This document shows, piece by piece, positions 35,788 to 44,765 of a stretch of 64,000 nt of DNA; the stretch's first letter is position 1; every line of letters begins with the position of its first letter. Under the pieces are notes generated by a model that saw nothing but the letters and a program-made list of their open reading frames with translations, searched no databases and had not been told where the DNA came from. The position numbers and the translations under genes are program-made. The DNA lies in the NCBI GenBank assembly GCA_965262665.1, contig CBDHFR010000002.1, positions 62,001 through 126,000 of the forward strand. The letters run 5' to 3'. The DNA comes from CBDBND01 sp965262665 (GTDB taxonomy: Bacteria; Pseudomonadota; Alphaproteobacteria; Rhodospirillales; Rhodospirillaceae).

Positions 35788-37554
35788 ATGACCGGACCCA
35801 CAAATCAATTAACCGGTGGTCAGATTATCAGCCGTATTCTGAGGAACTACGGCGTGGAAACCACATTTTGTTTGGCCGGTGCCGCCCATGCCCATGCTCT
35901 TTATGCCTTCGAAGATGACGGTATTGCCGTTGTCTCGGGGCGCCACGAAACCGGCACGGTCGGTGCAGCTGACGGCTATGCCCGAGTGACCGGAAAACCT
36001 GGTATCGCCATGATCGCCGGCAAGCAAGGTATGCCCAATGCCGTCGCCGGCATTCAAACCGCGCGACTGGCATGTTCACCGGTGGTCGTGCTGGCCTCCG
36101 TCCATGCGGCAGCAAGCCAGGAATCCTTTGGCGAAGAAGGGGACGACCCCATTGACCTGGTCCGTCCTCTGGCCAAGTGGGCGAAGACCGTGCCCAACGC
36201 CGATCGGCTTGCCGAATATTTGCACGCGGCACTGCGGGCGGCCACGTCGGGCCGGCCTGGCGTTGCCGTGCTCGGCATTCCCCTCAATGTGGAAGCTTCC
36301 GTGGTTGACGGCGATGTAGCGCTCGACGCCCATCCGCTTCACACCAATATCTCGGAAGCGTCTGCTGAGTCTGTTGATGCCGCGGCAGACATGATTATGG
36401 ACGCAGAGCGTCCTTTAATTTTGGCTGGTAGCGGAGCCGGGTTGTCCGATGCAGGGCCGGCACTACGAGATCTATCATCGACGTTCAAGCTCCCGGTGTT
36501 TGGTCATGCCTTAGGGCGCGGTTTGGTGCCAGAAAACCTCCAACTAGGATTTGGCTGGCCTTTGGCGCAGGTTGCCGCAAAGGAGGCGGACGCGGTTCTC
36601 GTTGTCGGCATGCGCCTATCGCAACGCATTGGTTACGGATTGGCGCTGCAGTTTAATCCGAAAGCTAAATTTGCACAAATCGATGTTGTAGCTGACGAGT
36701 TCGGCCGCAACCGTATTACCGATATTCCTTTGCTCGGCGATGCGGCGTTGACCGTGCGCAAGATCACCGACGCTCTAAAGGCAAAAGGTTTTATGCCACA
36801 CGCCGATTCATCGTGGGTGACGAAGGCCATGTCTGCGCGCATGGCCCGTATCGATGAATTGGGGCGGGACGAGAACGACAAGATCCATCCCTATCGTTTG
36901 GGCCGCGATCTCATGGGCGTCATGCCCGAGAAAGTGATTTTCGTCGGCGATGGTGCCGATGCTCTCAATTGGATGCACGGTGTCGTCCGTTTGTCTGGCG
37001 ACCGTTGTTACTTGGATCACTATCCTTTGGGATCCATGGGGATTGGTACAGCCCTGGCCATCGGTGCGGCAGCGGGCGAGCGGGAGCTGGCCGAAGCAGA
37101 GGGCAGGGACTACCGCCCCGTTGTTTTGGTGACGGGCGACGGCGCGTTCGGTTTTTATGCCAGCGAATGGAATGCAGCAGTGATGGCGGGCCTCAAAGTT
37201 GTTTGCGTTATCGCCAACGACGGGGCCTGGGGGACTGAGAAAAACGGTCAGCTTCATTCGGCTGGCCGCAACGTGAACTGTGAGCTGGGCCAGAACGACT
37301 ATCAACTCATTGCGGATATTTATGGGTGTCAGGGGGCGCGTATCGACAACCCGACCGACATTAGGCCTGCGTTAGAACGCGCGCTTGCTGCTGATCAAAC
37401 GACCATCCTCAACGTTATCACCGATCCCGAGGCCGGCTTGGACCGCAAGAAGGACCGACGGCTGCAAATGATCACCTTCGAGGGTCTCCCGTCCAGCCAT
37501 CGCGCCATTATTCCCCTGAGGTCGCGTAAATGTGGAAGTTCATCGCCGCTTTAG
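35788..37554 (+). CDS. Thiamine-diphosphate enzyme (acetolactate synthase / benzoylformate decarboxylase type)
   Basis: A 588-residue ThDP enzyme. The activating Glu is E54 in GRHETGTVGAADGYAR. The central domain has GHALGRGLVPEN near residue 235. The ThDP/Mg motif is VTGDGAFGFYASEWN and ends in VIANDGAWG near residues 450-480. This is the layout of ALS, oxalyl-CoA decarboxylase and benzoylformate decarboxylase; the substrate cannot be read off. AAGGAA precedes the ATG. The 3' end overlaps the truncated substrate-binding gene by 25 bp, so they were cotranscribed. The enzyme itself looks intact. Confidence 0.85.
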   Translation: MTGPTNQLTGGQIISRILRNYGVETTFCLAGAAHAHALYAFEDDGIAVVSGRHETGTVGAADGYARVTGKPGIAMIAGKQGMPNAVAGIQTARLACSPVVVLASVHAAASQESFGEEGDDPIDLVRPLAKWAKTVPNADRLAEYLHAALRAATSGRPGVAVLGIPLNVEASVVDGDVALDAHPLHTNISEASAESVDAAADMIMDAERPLILAGSGAGLSDAGPALRDLSSTFKLPVFGHALGRGLVPENLQLGFGWPLAQVAAKEADAVLVVGMRLSQRIGYGLALQFNPKAKFAQIDVVADEFGRNRITDIPLLGDAALTVRKITDALKAKGFMPHADSSWVTKAMSARMARIDELGRDENDKIHPYRLGRDLMGVMPEKVIFVGDGADALNWMHGVVRLSGDRCYLDHYPLGSMGIGTALAIGAAAGERELAEAEGRDYRPVVLVTGDGAFGFYASEWNAAVMAGLKVVCVIANDGAWGTEKNGQLHSAGRNVNCELGQNDYQLIADIYGCQGARIDNPTDIRPALERALAADQTTILNVITDPEAGLDRKKDRRLQMITFEGLPSSHRAIIPLRSRKCGSSSPL

Positions 37555-38115
37555 CATCGGCTGTTGTTCTTTTTCCGGGTTATCTCGGCGCTGAAACGCT
37601 ACGCGTTGCTGTTTCTACCTATTCACCAACACTTGGGAACCCGTTCTCCGGTGTCAGTCAGCCATCGGCGGAACTGTGGTTGTCGTTCTACGACAATCTG
37701 ACCCGCCTGGGATGGACGAGTGAGCTTGAACCCAATCTTGCCCTGTCATGGGAAAACATGACACCGACCACATGGGTTTTCAAACTGCGTCCCAACGTTG
37801 TTTATCACAACAGCAAGCCATTTACGGCGCAAGATGTTGTGGATGTCCTCGCGCTCATAAAGACACCTGAAATGACGCGATTCCTGATTCCCTCCGAACT
37901 GCGCGGTGTTGTCGGTGGCCGTGTGATCGATGATCTCACCGTTGAAATCGAAACTGAAGAACCGGATGCCATCCTACCAAATCGTCTCGCCACGTTGATG
38001 ATCATCGATCCCGAACATTGGAACGATGTGGGCGTAGACGCATATACATTGGCTCCGGTCGGAACGGGACCCTACAAGCTAAAGAGATGGGGCGGTGGGA
38101 ATAAGGTGGCCTACC
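37530..38115 (+). pseudogene. ABC substrate-binding protein (SBP_bac_5), 3' end lost to an IS256 remnant
   Basis: The N-terminal 195 or so residues of a family 5 binding protein: signal peptide ending LGAET, TWVFKLRPNVVYHNSKPF near residue 77, then GTGPYKLKRWGGGNKVAYL. At that point the sequence changes to an IS256-type end. The frame runs on to 38198 through IS DNA, giving a nonsense tail. About 300 residues are missing, so the protein is not functional. It is homologous to the intact protein at 16829-18343. Confidence 0.85.
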
Positions 38116-38535
38116 TGGTGAGTGTCAGAAACTTTGTGTGTGAGCTGATTTACACAAACCAGGGAACCCGTTCCCTGGTTTGTGAGCGACCCTGGTGATA
38201 AACCCATGCCAGCCGGCGATGTCCTCGGTCCAGGAGGAGTCCCGAAGGGAAGCTCCTGGAGGGAGGGCGCCGTTGGATGGCTGACTGGCAGCACGAGGAT
38301 CGCGCTCACCCTTGGACCATTCTAAACCGCTCCTCGAAGCGGATGGCAAATTCGCCTTTCACCTGCCACCAGAATTGAGGCGGCCGTTTCCACTTTGCCG
38401 CAACGCCCCGTAAGGCCGGATAGATCAGCTTCTTGGCCGCGTCGTCGTGGGCAAAGTGGCCTTTGCTCCGCACCGCCCGTCGTACGGTACTGTTCAAGCT
38501 CTCAACGGCGTTGGTCGTGTAGATCACCCGATGCA
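38116..38535 (-). mobile_element. IS256-family remnant with the transposase C-terminus
   Basis: The terminal end of an IS256-type element (from about GAGTGTCAGAAACTTTG) and the last 75 or so codons of its transposase on the minus strand: VIYTTNAVESLNSTVRRAV, GHFAHDDAAKKLIY and the stop at 38306. The rest of the element is missing; the other border is a gene fragment of a BNR-repeat protein. Junction positions are good to about ten bases. Confidence 0.8.
38153..38184. repeat. Perfect 15-bp palindrome near the IS256 end
   Basis: CACAAACCAGGGAAC and GTTCCCTGGTTTGTG form a perfect 15-bp inverted repeat around a CC loop. It lies between the IS end and the transposase stop. It has no T run, so it is more likely an IS regulatory hairpin than a terminator. 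Confidence 0.85.
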
Positions 38536-39148
38536 CGGCGTTTGGATCATTTAAGTCTATGGAGACGATGGTTGTCTGATCGATGATGCCGACGAGGTGA
38601 TCTGGGCGGGCATCATGATCCAATGATGTGAAGTGTTCTCCCGCCAACGCCACGTGGGTTGCCGGTCCGCTGTTACCGGAGACCAGCCACAGGCCATCAT
38701 CGGTGCCGAGCCAGAGAGTATCCCAAGGGTCTGCTTTTGGCGGCAGCACGGCTTCCACCATGGGTGTGCCGCGGTCGGGGGCAAAGTTCACAGCCGTCCA
38801 GGTCTGCCCTCCGTCGCTGGTGCGCCAGAGGCCGCGGGTGCCACCACCAATGATCTGCTTGTGGTCGGAGGGGTTGACGTGAAAGAAACGGATGATGTTA
38901 CCGTGAACCACTTCTTCCAATTGATGCTTGGAGGAAAACTGGTCAGTCACCGTTAAACTAAAGGCCCATCGCCACTCTGGATGATCGAGTACGATGCCGG
39001 ACCCAGCAAGCACAGCGATCCACGCCAAGCAGGTCAAACCCACCCACCGGTGGGTAACGCGGACCCAGTAGTTGAACCCCGTCGTTCACCGCCGCGCTTT
39101 CTCAGCCGTCGCAGGCGCTAAGTCAGAATTGGAAGCAATGTCAACCAC
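38535..39148 (-). pseudogene. PepSY-type membrane / BNR-repeat protein fragment
   Basis: Reading from about GTG 39148 the sequence gives VDIASNSDLAPATAEKARR, an in-frame TGA, then FNYWVRVTHRWVGLTCLAWI (a membrane helix), SGIVLDHPEWRWAF, and a propeller-like part with GGTRGLWRTSDGGQTWTAV and LWLGTDDGLWLVSG. The BNR units resemble photosystem-assembly or sialidase-like repeats. The 3' part is replaced by the IS256 transposase C-terminus in the same frame, so an uninterrupted chimeric frame 38306-39043 exists but is an artefact of the fusion. Confidence 0.7.
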
Positions 39149-39206
39149 GACGCATTCCTTCAAAAGGCTGGCGGCATTCTATACCAACCATTGCAGTTCT
39201 GCACTA

Positions 39207-40358
39207 TCACCGCTTCCTTACAAACTCTCTCATGATCTCGTTGATTTTGGTCACACCCAACAGCGCCATGTCGCGTTCGATTTCCGAGCGTAGGATGGAC
39301 AGTGCTTTTTCCACCCCTGGCTGACCATAGGCGCCCAAGCCATACAAATAAGAGCGGCCAACAGAGCAGGCTTTGGCGCCCATAGCCAGTGCCTTGATCA
39401 CATGGGTGCCGCGCCGTACACCGCCATCGAGAATCACTTCCAGTTTATCGCCCACTGCATCAACGATCGGGCCGAGGGCGTCGATACAAGCCGGCACACC
39501 GTCCAGTTGTCGCCCGCCATGGTTTGAGACCATCACCCCATGGGCGCCGATCTCCGCCGACCTTTTCGCGTCGTGTACTGAATGGACCCCTTTGATGAGA
39601 AACTGTCCGCCCCATTCACCAGCCAGCCACTCGGCGTCTTTCCAATTCAGGGAGCGGTCGATTTGGTCGTTGAGATATTGAATTACCGATACGGAACCGC
39701 TCTTCAGGCTTAGATCGTCCCTTTGCGCCACATTGGCGAGATCAAACCCGGGATGAAGCAGAGCGTTCAGGCTCCAATGGGGATGGGTGACAAAACTCAA
39801 CATGCTGCCCAAGGTGAACTTGGGTGGCATGGTCATGCCAGTGACTAAATCCCGTTCCCGATTGCCCGGCACGGGCACATCAACGGTCAAGCAGATGGCG
39901 TGATATCCGGCGCCCTTGCAACGCTCGACAAACTCCCGCGTAAGGCCACGGTCCTTGTAGACGTATACCTGAAACATTTTCGGTCCGTCGGTGGTGCCCG
40001 CCACATCTTCCAAAGATGTGGTCGCCAAGCTGGACAAACTGTAAAGCGTACCGGCCTTATGAGCGGCGCGGGCCACGGCCCGTTCCGCGTCGTGATGAAA
40101 CAATTTGGACATGCCCGTCGGTGAACAGAACACCGGCCAATCCAGCGTCAACCCGAGCACGTCCGTTTTTGTGTTGATGACGCTGGTGTCGGTCAAATAG
40201 TTGGGTATGAGCTCGTAGTCGTCGAAGGCATTAGTGTTGCGCTGAAGCGTGACTTCATCGTCGGCGCCGCCATCCATGTAATGAAACAGTGGAGCGGGCA
40301 AGCGGCTTTTGGCTTTACTCCGCAATCGGTCGATGTTGTGACAGCGCTCTAAAGGCAT
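39207..40358 (-). CDS. FMN-dependent 2-hydroxyacid oxidase/dehydrogenase (lactate dehydrogenase type)
   Basis: A 383-residue TIM-barrel flavoenzyme that oxidises an L-2-hydroxyacid to the 2-oxoacid. The signature VSNHGGRQLDG (near residue 270) holds the catalytic His and substrate-binding Arg; VPVPGNRERDLVTGM and ILDGGVRRGTHVIKALAMGA are further family blocks. Length and order are normal. It lies 9 bp downstream of a monocarboxylate-type MFS gene on the same strand, so uptake and oxidation of a hydroxyacid by this pair is a good inference. Whether it is lactate, mandelate or a pathway product is not known. Confidence 0.87.
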   Translation of the reverse strand: MPLERCHNIDRLRSKAKSRLPAPLFHYMDGGADDEVTLQRNTNAFDDYELIPNYLTDTSVINTKTDVLGLTLDWPVFCSPTGMSKLFHHDAERAVARAAHKAGTLYSLSSLATTSLEDVAGTTDGPKMFQVYVYKDRGLTREFVERCKGAGYHAICLTVDVPVPGNRERDLVTGMTMPPKFTLGSMLSFVTHPHWSLNALLHPGFDLANVAQRDDLSLKSGSVSVIQYLNDQIDRSLNWKDAEWLAGEWGGQFLIKGVHSVHDAKRSAEIGAHGVMVSNHGGRQLDGVPACIDALGPIVDAVGDKLEVILDGGVRRGTHVIKALAMGAKACSVGRSYLYGLGAYGQPGVEKALSILRSEIERDMALLGVTKINEIMREFVRKR

Positions 40359-40367
40359 GAAAACAGT

Positions 40368-41696
40368 TTAGCGGTCTTCTGCTTGAGACTCTACATCAGC
40401 AACGGTACCGATGCGTGCATATGCTTTCGGGATGGGACCAAGAGTGAGTAAGGCGATAGAACTAATGACGATAAGAATAGAGGTGACAATAAGGGGAACA
40501 TCGTAAGTGCCAAAAACGTCATAGGCTGTACCGTATACAAACGGTGCCGCCACAGTCGCCGAAATAAAAATCAAATACACCCAGCTGTAGATGGAGCCGA
40601 AAAACCGTAAACCGAAATACCGGCTAACCAGTATCGCGATCACGTCATATTCCGCGCCCGCCACCAAGCCGATGAGTAAAACCGAAATTATGACCGCTTC
40701 CGGACTGATGCCGTTGATGGTGAGAAGAAAACTAGCCAGCGCCGACGGTGCAAAAATGAGAGATGCGACCAGGGGTGGCCAAAAGTGATCCATCAGAACG
40801 CCAACGAAGATCCGTCCGACAATCACCATGACGCCGATTAGGCCTGCATAGGCTGCAGCCTCGCTGACCGAATAGCCACTTTCTCCCAGCAACGGAATCA
40901 AGATGGGTATCATGCCGCCGGTCCCGGCCGAGACGCCGAACATACCCAGCCCGATCATCCAAAACGGATAAGTCCGAACCGCCGACTTCAGGTCAATGCC
41001 CGGCACATCCGTTTCGCTGTCATGACTCTTTGGTTCTGAGTTTGCTGGTTTTATGCGAGCCGGCGGCTCTTTGAGAAAAAGCGCTACCAGCGGAACAGAC
41101 ACAACCAATGTGATTGCTACCATTCCTGGAAACGCAGTGCGCCAGCCAAACTGTTCAATCAGCCACACCGCGTAGGCGGGCGAGAAGGTCGCCGCAACAC
41201 CGCTTCCCGACAAGGTCAACCCCAGCGCAATACCCCTATACCGGTCAAACCAATTGTTGATGGCATAGGAATAGGTGATGGTCATGGTGCCGATTGAGAC
41301 AATCGCCATGACCATCCACATGCCATAAAAAATGAAAATATTGCCCGGCAGAAACGCCAAGCTGCCGAAGCTGACAGCAAAGGCGAGTTGCGACCATATG
41401 GCGACCTTGCGGACTCCTACTCGGTCTAAAACCTTGCCGATGACGGGGAGTGTGACGAACACCGTAGCGGCATAAAGCGTCAATGCCGATTGTATTTGAC
41501 CACGGCTCCAGCCAAATTCTTCCTGCAGGGGAATGATGAAAGCCCCGAAGGTGAAAAACGGCATGGCCGACAAGCCGCAACCGATGCCGACCCCACAAGC
41601 TAGAATGATAGTCCAGCCGCGCTTGAATTCGCTCAAATCAATCTGTGCCACGACTCCCCCAATCGGCTTGGTGATGAGCATAAGGGAGAGTCCCAT
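40368..41696 (-). CDS. MFS transporter, oxalate/formate or monocarboxylate type
   Basis: A 442-residue inner-membrane protein with twelve predicted helices. IPLQEEFGWSRGQIQSAL near residue 55, GKVLDRVGVRKV near 85 and EQFGWRTAFPGMV near 178 are typical of the MCT/OFA branch. Methionines at residues 1 and 6 are both possible starts. It is upstream of, and probably cotranscribed with, the 2-hydroxyacid oxidase gene. It is divergent from the tandem amine oxidase genes at 41778. Confidence 0.85.
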   Translation of the reverse strand: MGLSLMLITKPIGGVVAQIDLSEFKRGWTIILACGVGIGCGLSAMPFFTFGAFIIPLQEEFGWSRGQIQSALTLYAATVFVTLPVIGKVLDRVGVRKVAIWSQLAFAVSFGSLAFLPGNIFIFYGMWMVMAIVSIGTMTITYSYAINNWFDRYRGIALGLTLSGSGVAATFSPAYAVWLIEQFGWRTAFPGMVAITLVVSVPLVALFLKEPPARIKPANSEPKSHDSETDVPGIDLKSAVRTYPFWMIGLGMFGVSAGTGGMIPILIPLLGESGYSVSEAAAYAGLIGVMVIVGRIFVGVLMDHFWPPLVASLIFAPSALASFLLTINGISPEAVIISVLLIGLVAGAEYDVIAILVSRYFGLRFFGSIYSWVYLIFISATVAAPFVYGTAYDVFGTYDVPLIVTSILIVISSIALLTLGPIPKAYARIGTVADVESQAEDR

Positions 41697-41777
41697 TTTG
41701 GCCCAGCCCTTGGCCTTCTCTCTGTAGGCCAGTACGATAACTGGATAAGATTAGTGAATGCCGATGGGAGACGCTCC

Positions 41778-43232
41778 ATGAGCACAAACCGTAGAACTGC
41801 ATTGAAGACTGCCGGTGCGGCAGTTGTTGCAGCGGCAGTCGAATCCAAACGAGCCCGTGCGGCTGACCCCGATGTTATCGTCATCGGTGCCGGACTTTCC
41901 GGCCTGTATGCGGCCATGCTGCTGGAGGAGTCCGGCGCGTCGGTGCAAGTGACCGAGGGCCGTGACCGCGTCGGCGGCCGTCTGTTCAGTGCGCGCGATG
42001 TGGAAGGCAATCCGGAGTGGGGCGGCGATTCCGTCCTCGGCGGCTATGGGCGTATGCAGGACACGGCCGCGCGGGTTGGTATTGAACTGGTCGATCATCA
42101 ATCCCGGCGTGATCTCACGCCAGAAGCGCATGAGGACCCAACCAGCACGGAACTGGCCTTGCGCGGCAAACTGATCCCCAAAAGCGAATGGTCGACACAT
42201 GCGCTTAACAGAATGCCAGACGGGGCTAAGGCACGTTTTCCCGGCCGTGGCTACTACCAGGCCATAATTGGCGACAACAATCCACTGGAAGCCTTCGAGG
42301 ATTGGCTGGACCCCGAAAGCGCACAGTTCGACACGTCAATCTATAACTTCTTTAAGTCGCTTGGCTGGAGTGATGCGGCTATCGAGCTCAACTACAATAT
42401 CAATGTGCAATACGGCACGTCGGCGCACGATATTTCAGCGCTAATGTGGTTCTATACCCAGGCCTGGTTCAAACTGCAAAGCGATATCGACCGGGTGGCG
42501 TTCAAAGCGCCGGGCGGCAACCAGAGTATTCCCGAAGCCATGGCGGCGTTCTTGAAAGGCGAAGTCCATCTCGGCAAAGAAGTGGTTGGTGTCCGCAGCG
42601 AGTCCGGTCATGCGGAGGTGCATTGCAAGGACGGCAGTGTCTACAAGGCCAAACGGGTCATCTGTTCCATGCCGATTCCAACCATGCGCTGGCTCAAGTG
42701 GGACCCCCTGCTCCCGCCCAACAAAGCCAAGGCAATCCATACCGTGCCGGTGCAGAAGGTGACCAAGGTCATACTGGTGCCGACAGCGCCGTTCTGGGAA
42801 GAAGATGGCTTTTCTCCGGCCATGTGGACGGATTCTGAGTGCGGCGAAGTGCGCGCCCTACGCGAAGGCGATGACGCCAAACGCATCACCTGTCTCATGG
42901 CCTGGGCCCGTGGCCATCTGGCCGATCGGCTCGATGTGTTGGGTGAGGAGGGTGCCCAGCAACGGGTGCTGGATGCTTACACGGAAATCCGCCCGGCCGC
43001 CAAAGGGAAGCTCGAGATGGCGGGTGTGAAATCCTGGCAGACAGACCGCTTCACAGCGGGTGACTGGGCGGTGTTCGCGCCCGGCCAGGTGACCGAGAGC
43101 GTGCCCGGCTTAATGCAGCCTGCGGACCGCATTCATTTCTGCGGCGAACATACGGCGACCTCCAACCGGGGCATGGAAGGGGCGATGGAATCCGGCGAAC
43201 GGGCCGCGTTCGAAGCACTTGACCTGATCTGA
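41778..43232 (+). CDS. Tat-exported flavin amine oxidase, copy 2
   Basis: A 484-residue flavoprotein with a twin-arginine leader (NRRTALKTAGAAVVAAAV) and amine oxidase fold: VIVIGAGLSGLYAAMLLEE, GRDRVGGRLFSARD, LGGYGRMQD and a C-terminal HFCGEHTATSNRGMEGAM. It aligns along its length with copies 1 and 3. GGGAG precedes the ATG at 41778. It ends 2 bp before copy 3, so the two are translated from one message. Expected reaction: oxidation of an amine to aldehyde, ammonia and peroxide in the periplasm. Confidence 0.88.
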   Translation: MSTNRRTALKTAGAAVVAAAVESKRARAADPDVIVIGAGLSGLYAAMLLEESGASVQVTEGRDRVGGRLFSARDVEGNPEWGGDSVLGGYGRMQDTAARVGIELVDHQSRRDLTPEAHEDPTSTELALRGKLIPKSEWSTHALNRMPDGAKARFPGRGYYQAIIGDNNPLEAFEDWLDPESAQFDTSIYNFFKSLGWSDAAIELNYNINVQYGTSAHDISALMWFYTQAWFKLQSDIDRVAFKAPGGNQSIPEAMAAFLKGEVHLGKEVVGVRSESGHAEVHCKDGSVYKAKRVICSMPIPTMRWLKWDPLLPPNKAKAIHTVPVQKVTKVILVPTAPFWEEDGFSPAMWTDSECGEVRALREGDDAKRITCLMAWARGHLADRLDVLGEEGAQQRVLDAYTEIRPAAKGKLEMAGVKSWQTDRFTAGDWAVFAPGQVTESVPGLMQPADRIHFCGEHTATSNRGMEGAMESGERAAFEALDLI

Positions 43233-43234
43233 CA

Positions 43235-44662
43235 ATGCGATCCACTCGCCGCACGTTTCTACAGACGACAGCAGGTATCACAGCCCTTGGGGCAACGCGA
43301 CCGCTTCACGCCGCGACGGAAGCGGACGTGGTAGTGGTCGGCGCTGGGATCTCCGGCCTCTATGCGGCGAAACTTCTTGCAGAAGAAGGTGTGAAAGTGG
43401 TCGTGGTAGAAGGCCGGGACCGCGTCGGCGGACGCCTGCAAAGCGTGCGCCACTTGGACGGCAATCCGGAAGCCGGTGGTGATTCCATCCTCGGCGGTTA
43501 CGGCCGCATGCGCAATCTAGCGGATGAGTATGGCTTACCCTTGGTCGACCATGCCCCCCGCGGCGGCCTGTCGCGAACGGAAATCGCCATCGGCGGTCAA
43601 GTGATCCCCCGGGATCAATGGCCGGCCCATCCGCTCAATCATTTACCCAAAGGTTCCAAGAATGCCTTTCCAGGCCGGCGTTTTTTTGAATCCGTGGTTG
43701 CGGCCAACAGCCCCCTGGAGTCCTTCGAGGAATGGGCCGAACCGCACACCAAGCCTTACGACCGCTCCGTCCACAGTTTTCTGACGGATCTCGGCTGGAG
43801 CGAGACCACCGTTGCGCAGAACTACGACATCAATGTTGGGCGAGGCACGTCCTCTCACGATTGTTCCATCCTCACTTGGTTCTTCCGGGTGGGCTGGGAC
43901 AAACTTCAAAGTGATATCGAAAACGTCCGGCTCAAAATCAAGGGCGGTAATCAAGCCTTACCCGAAGCCATTGCAGCATCGTTTCCCGGTGATATTCATT
44001 TGGGTAAGGCGGTGTCAGCCATGCGTCAGGATGCATCAGGTGTGGAGGTCTTGTGCGAAGACGGCACAAAGTTCCGCGCCAAGAGAGTGATCAACTCGAT
44101 ACCGTTGCCGCCATTGCGTTTCGTAAAATTCGACCCCCTGCTGCCACCGGAACAGGCGGCAGCCATTAAGCTGTTGCCGTCCATGATGATCAATAAAATT
44201 TTCTTACAGGCCAAAGAACCGTTTTGGGATGACGACGGGTTTGGGCCCGGCATGTGGACTGACACACCGGCCGGCCAGATTGGCGTGCTGCGCCAACTCG
44301 ATAACAGTGATGCCATCACCGGACTCATCGCACGGGCCAGAGGATACATGGCCCAACGGTTGGACCGACTCGGACCGGACGCGGCTAAGGCGCTGGTGGT
44401 GAAGTCCTACGAGGACCTTCGTCCTGCTGCCAAAGGCAAACTGGAAGCGGTGGCCTACAAGTCCTGGGTCATGGACCGCTTCGCCGGTGGCACCTGGATG
44501 GAATGGTTGCCGGGCCAAGTGCACCGGTTCCAGCCTCATCTCGCCAAACCATCCGGGCACATTCACTTCTGCGGCGAACATACCGGTCAATCCAACCGGG
44601 GCATGGAAGCGGCGGCTGAGTCCGCCGAACGTTGCGCTTTCGAAGTGCTGGATGTGCTTTAG
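43235..44662 (+). CDS. Tat-exported flavin amine oxidase, copy 3
   Basis: A 475-residue paralogue directly after copy 2. The leader has a canonical twin-arginine motif (STRRTFLQTTAG). FAD motifs are VVVVGAGISGLYAAKLLAE and GRDRVGGRLQSVRH; the end is HFCGEHTGQSNRGMEAAAES. Its stop codon overlaps the stop of the convergent metallo-beta-lactamase pseudogene. With copy 1 at 18446 this makes three exported amine oxidases in 27 kb. Confidence 0.88.
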   Translation: MRSTRRTFLQTTAGITALGATRPLHAATEADVVVVGAGISGLYAAKLLAEEGVKVVVVEGRDRVGGRLQSVRHLDGNPEAGGDSILGGYGRMRNLADEYGLPLVDHAPRGGLSRTEIAIGGQVIPRDQWPAHPLNHLPKGSKNAFPGRRFFESVVAANSPLESFEEWAEPHTKPYDRSVHSFLTDLGWSETTVAQNYDINVGRGTSSHDCSILTWFFRVGWDKLQSDIENVRLKIKGGNQALPEAIAASFPGDIHLGKAVSAMRQDASGVEVLCEDGTKFRAKRVINSIPLPPLRFVKFDPLLPPEQAAAIKLLPSMMINKIFLQAKEPFWDDDGFGPGMWTDTPAGQIGVLRQLDNSDAITGLIARARGYMAQRLDRLGPDAAKALVVKSYEDLRPAAKGKLEAVAYKSWVMDRFAGGTWMEWLPGQVHRFQPHLAKPSGHIHFCGEHTGQSNRGMEAAAESAERCAFEVLDVL

Positions 44663-44765
44663 GTTTCCTCCAGCCAAAACCCTTTGGCTTCCGACTTGAT
44701 GCGCACAGCTGTCGGAGTCGGGAAGTGGGCCGGGATCAGCCATTGGCCAGAGTCCACCACCTGCC

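Noticed and set aside
36808..37305. Minus-strand frame of 165 codons inside the thiamine-diphosphate enzyme gene
   Set aside because: It lies wholly within a well-supported gene and resembles no family.
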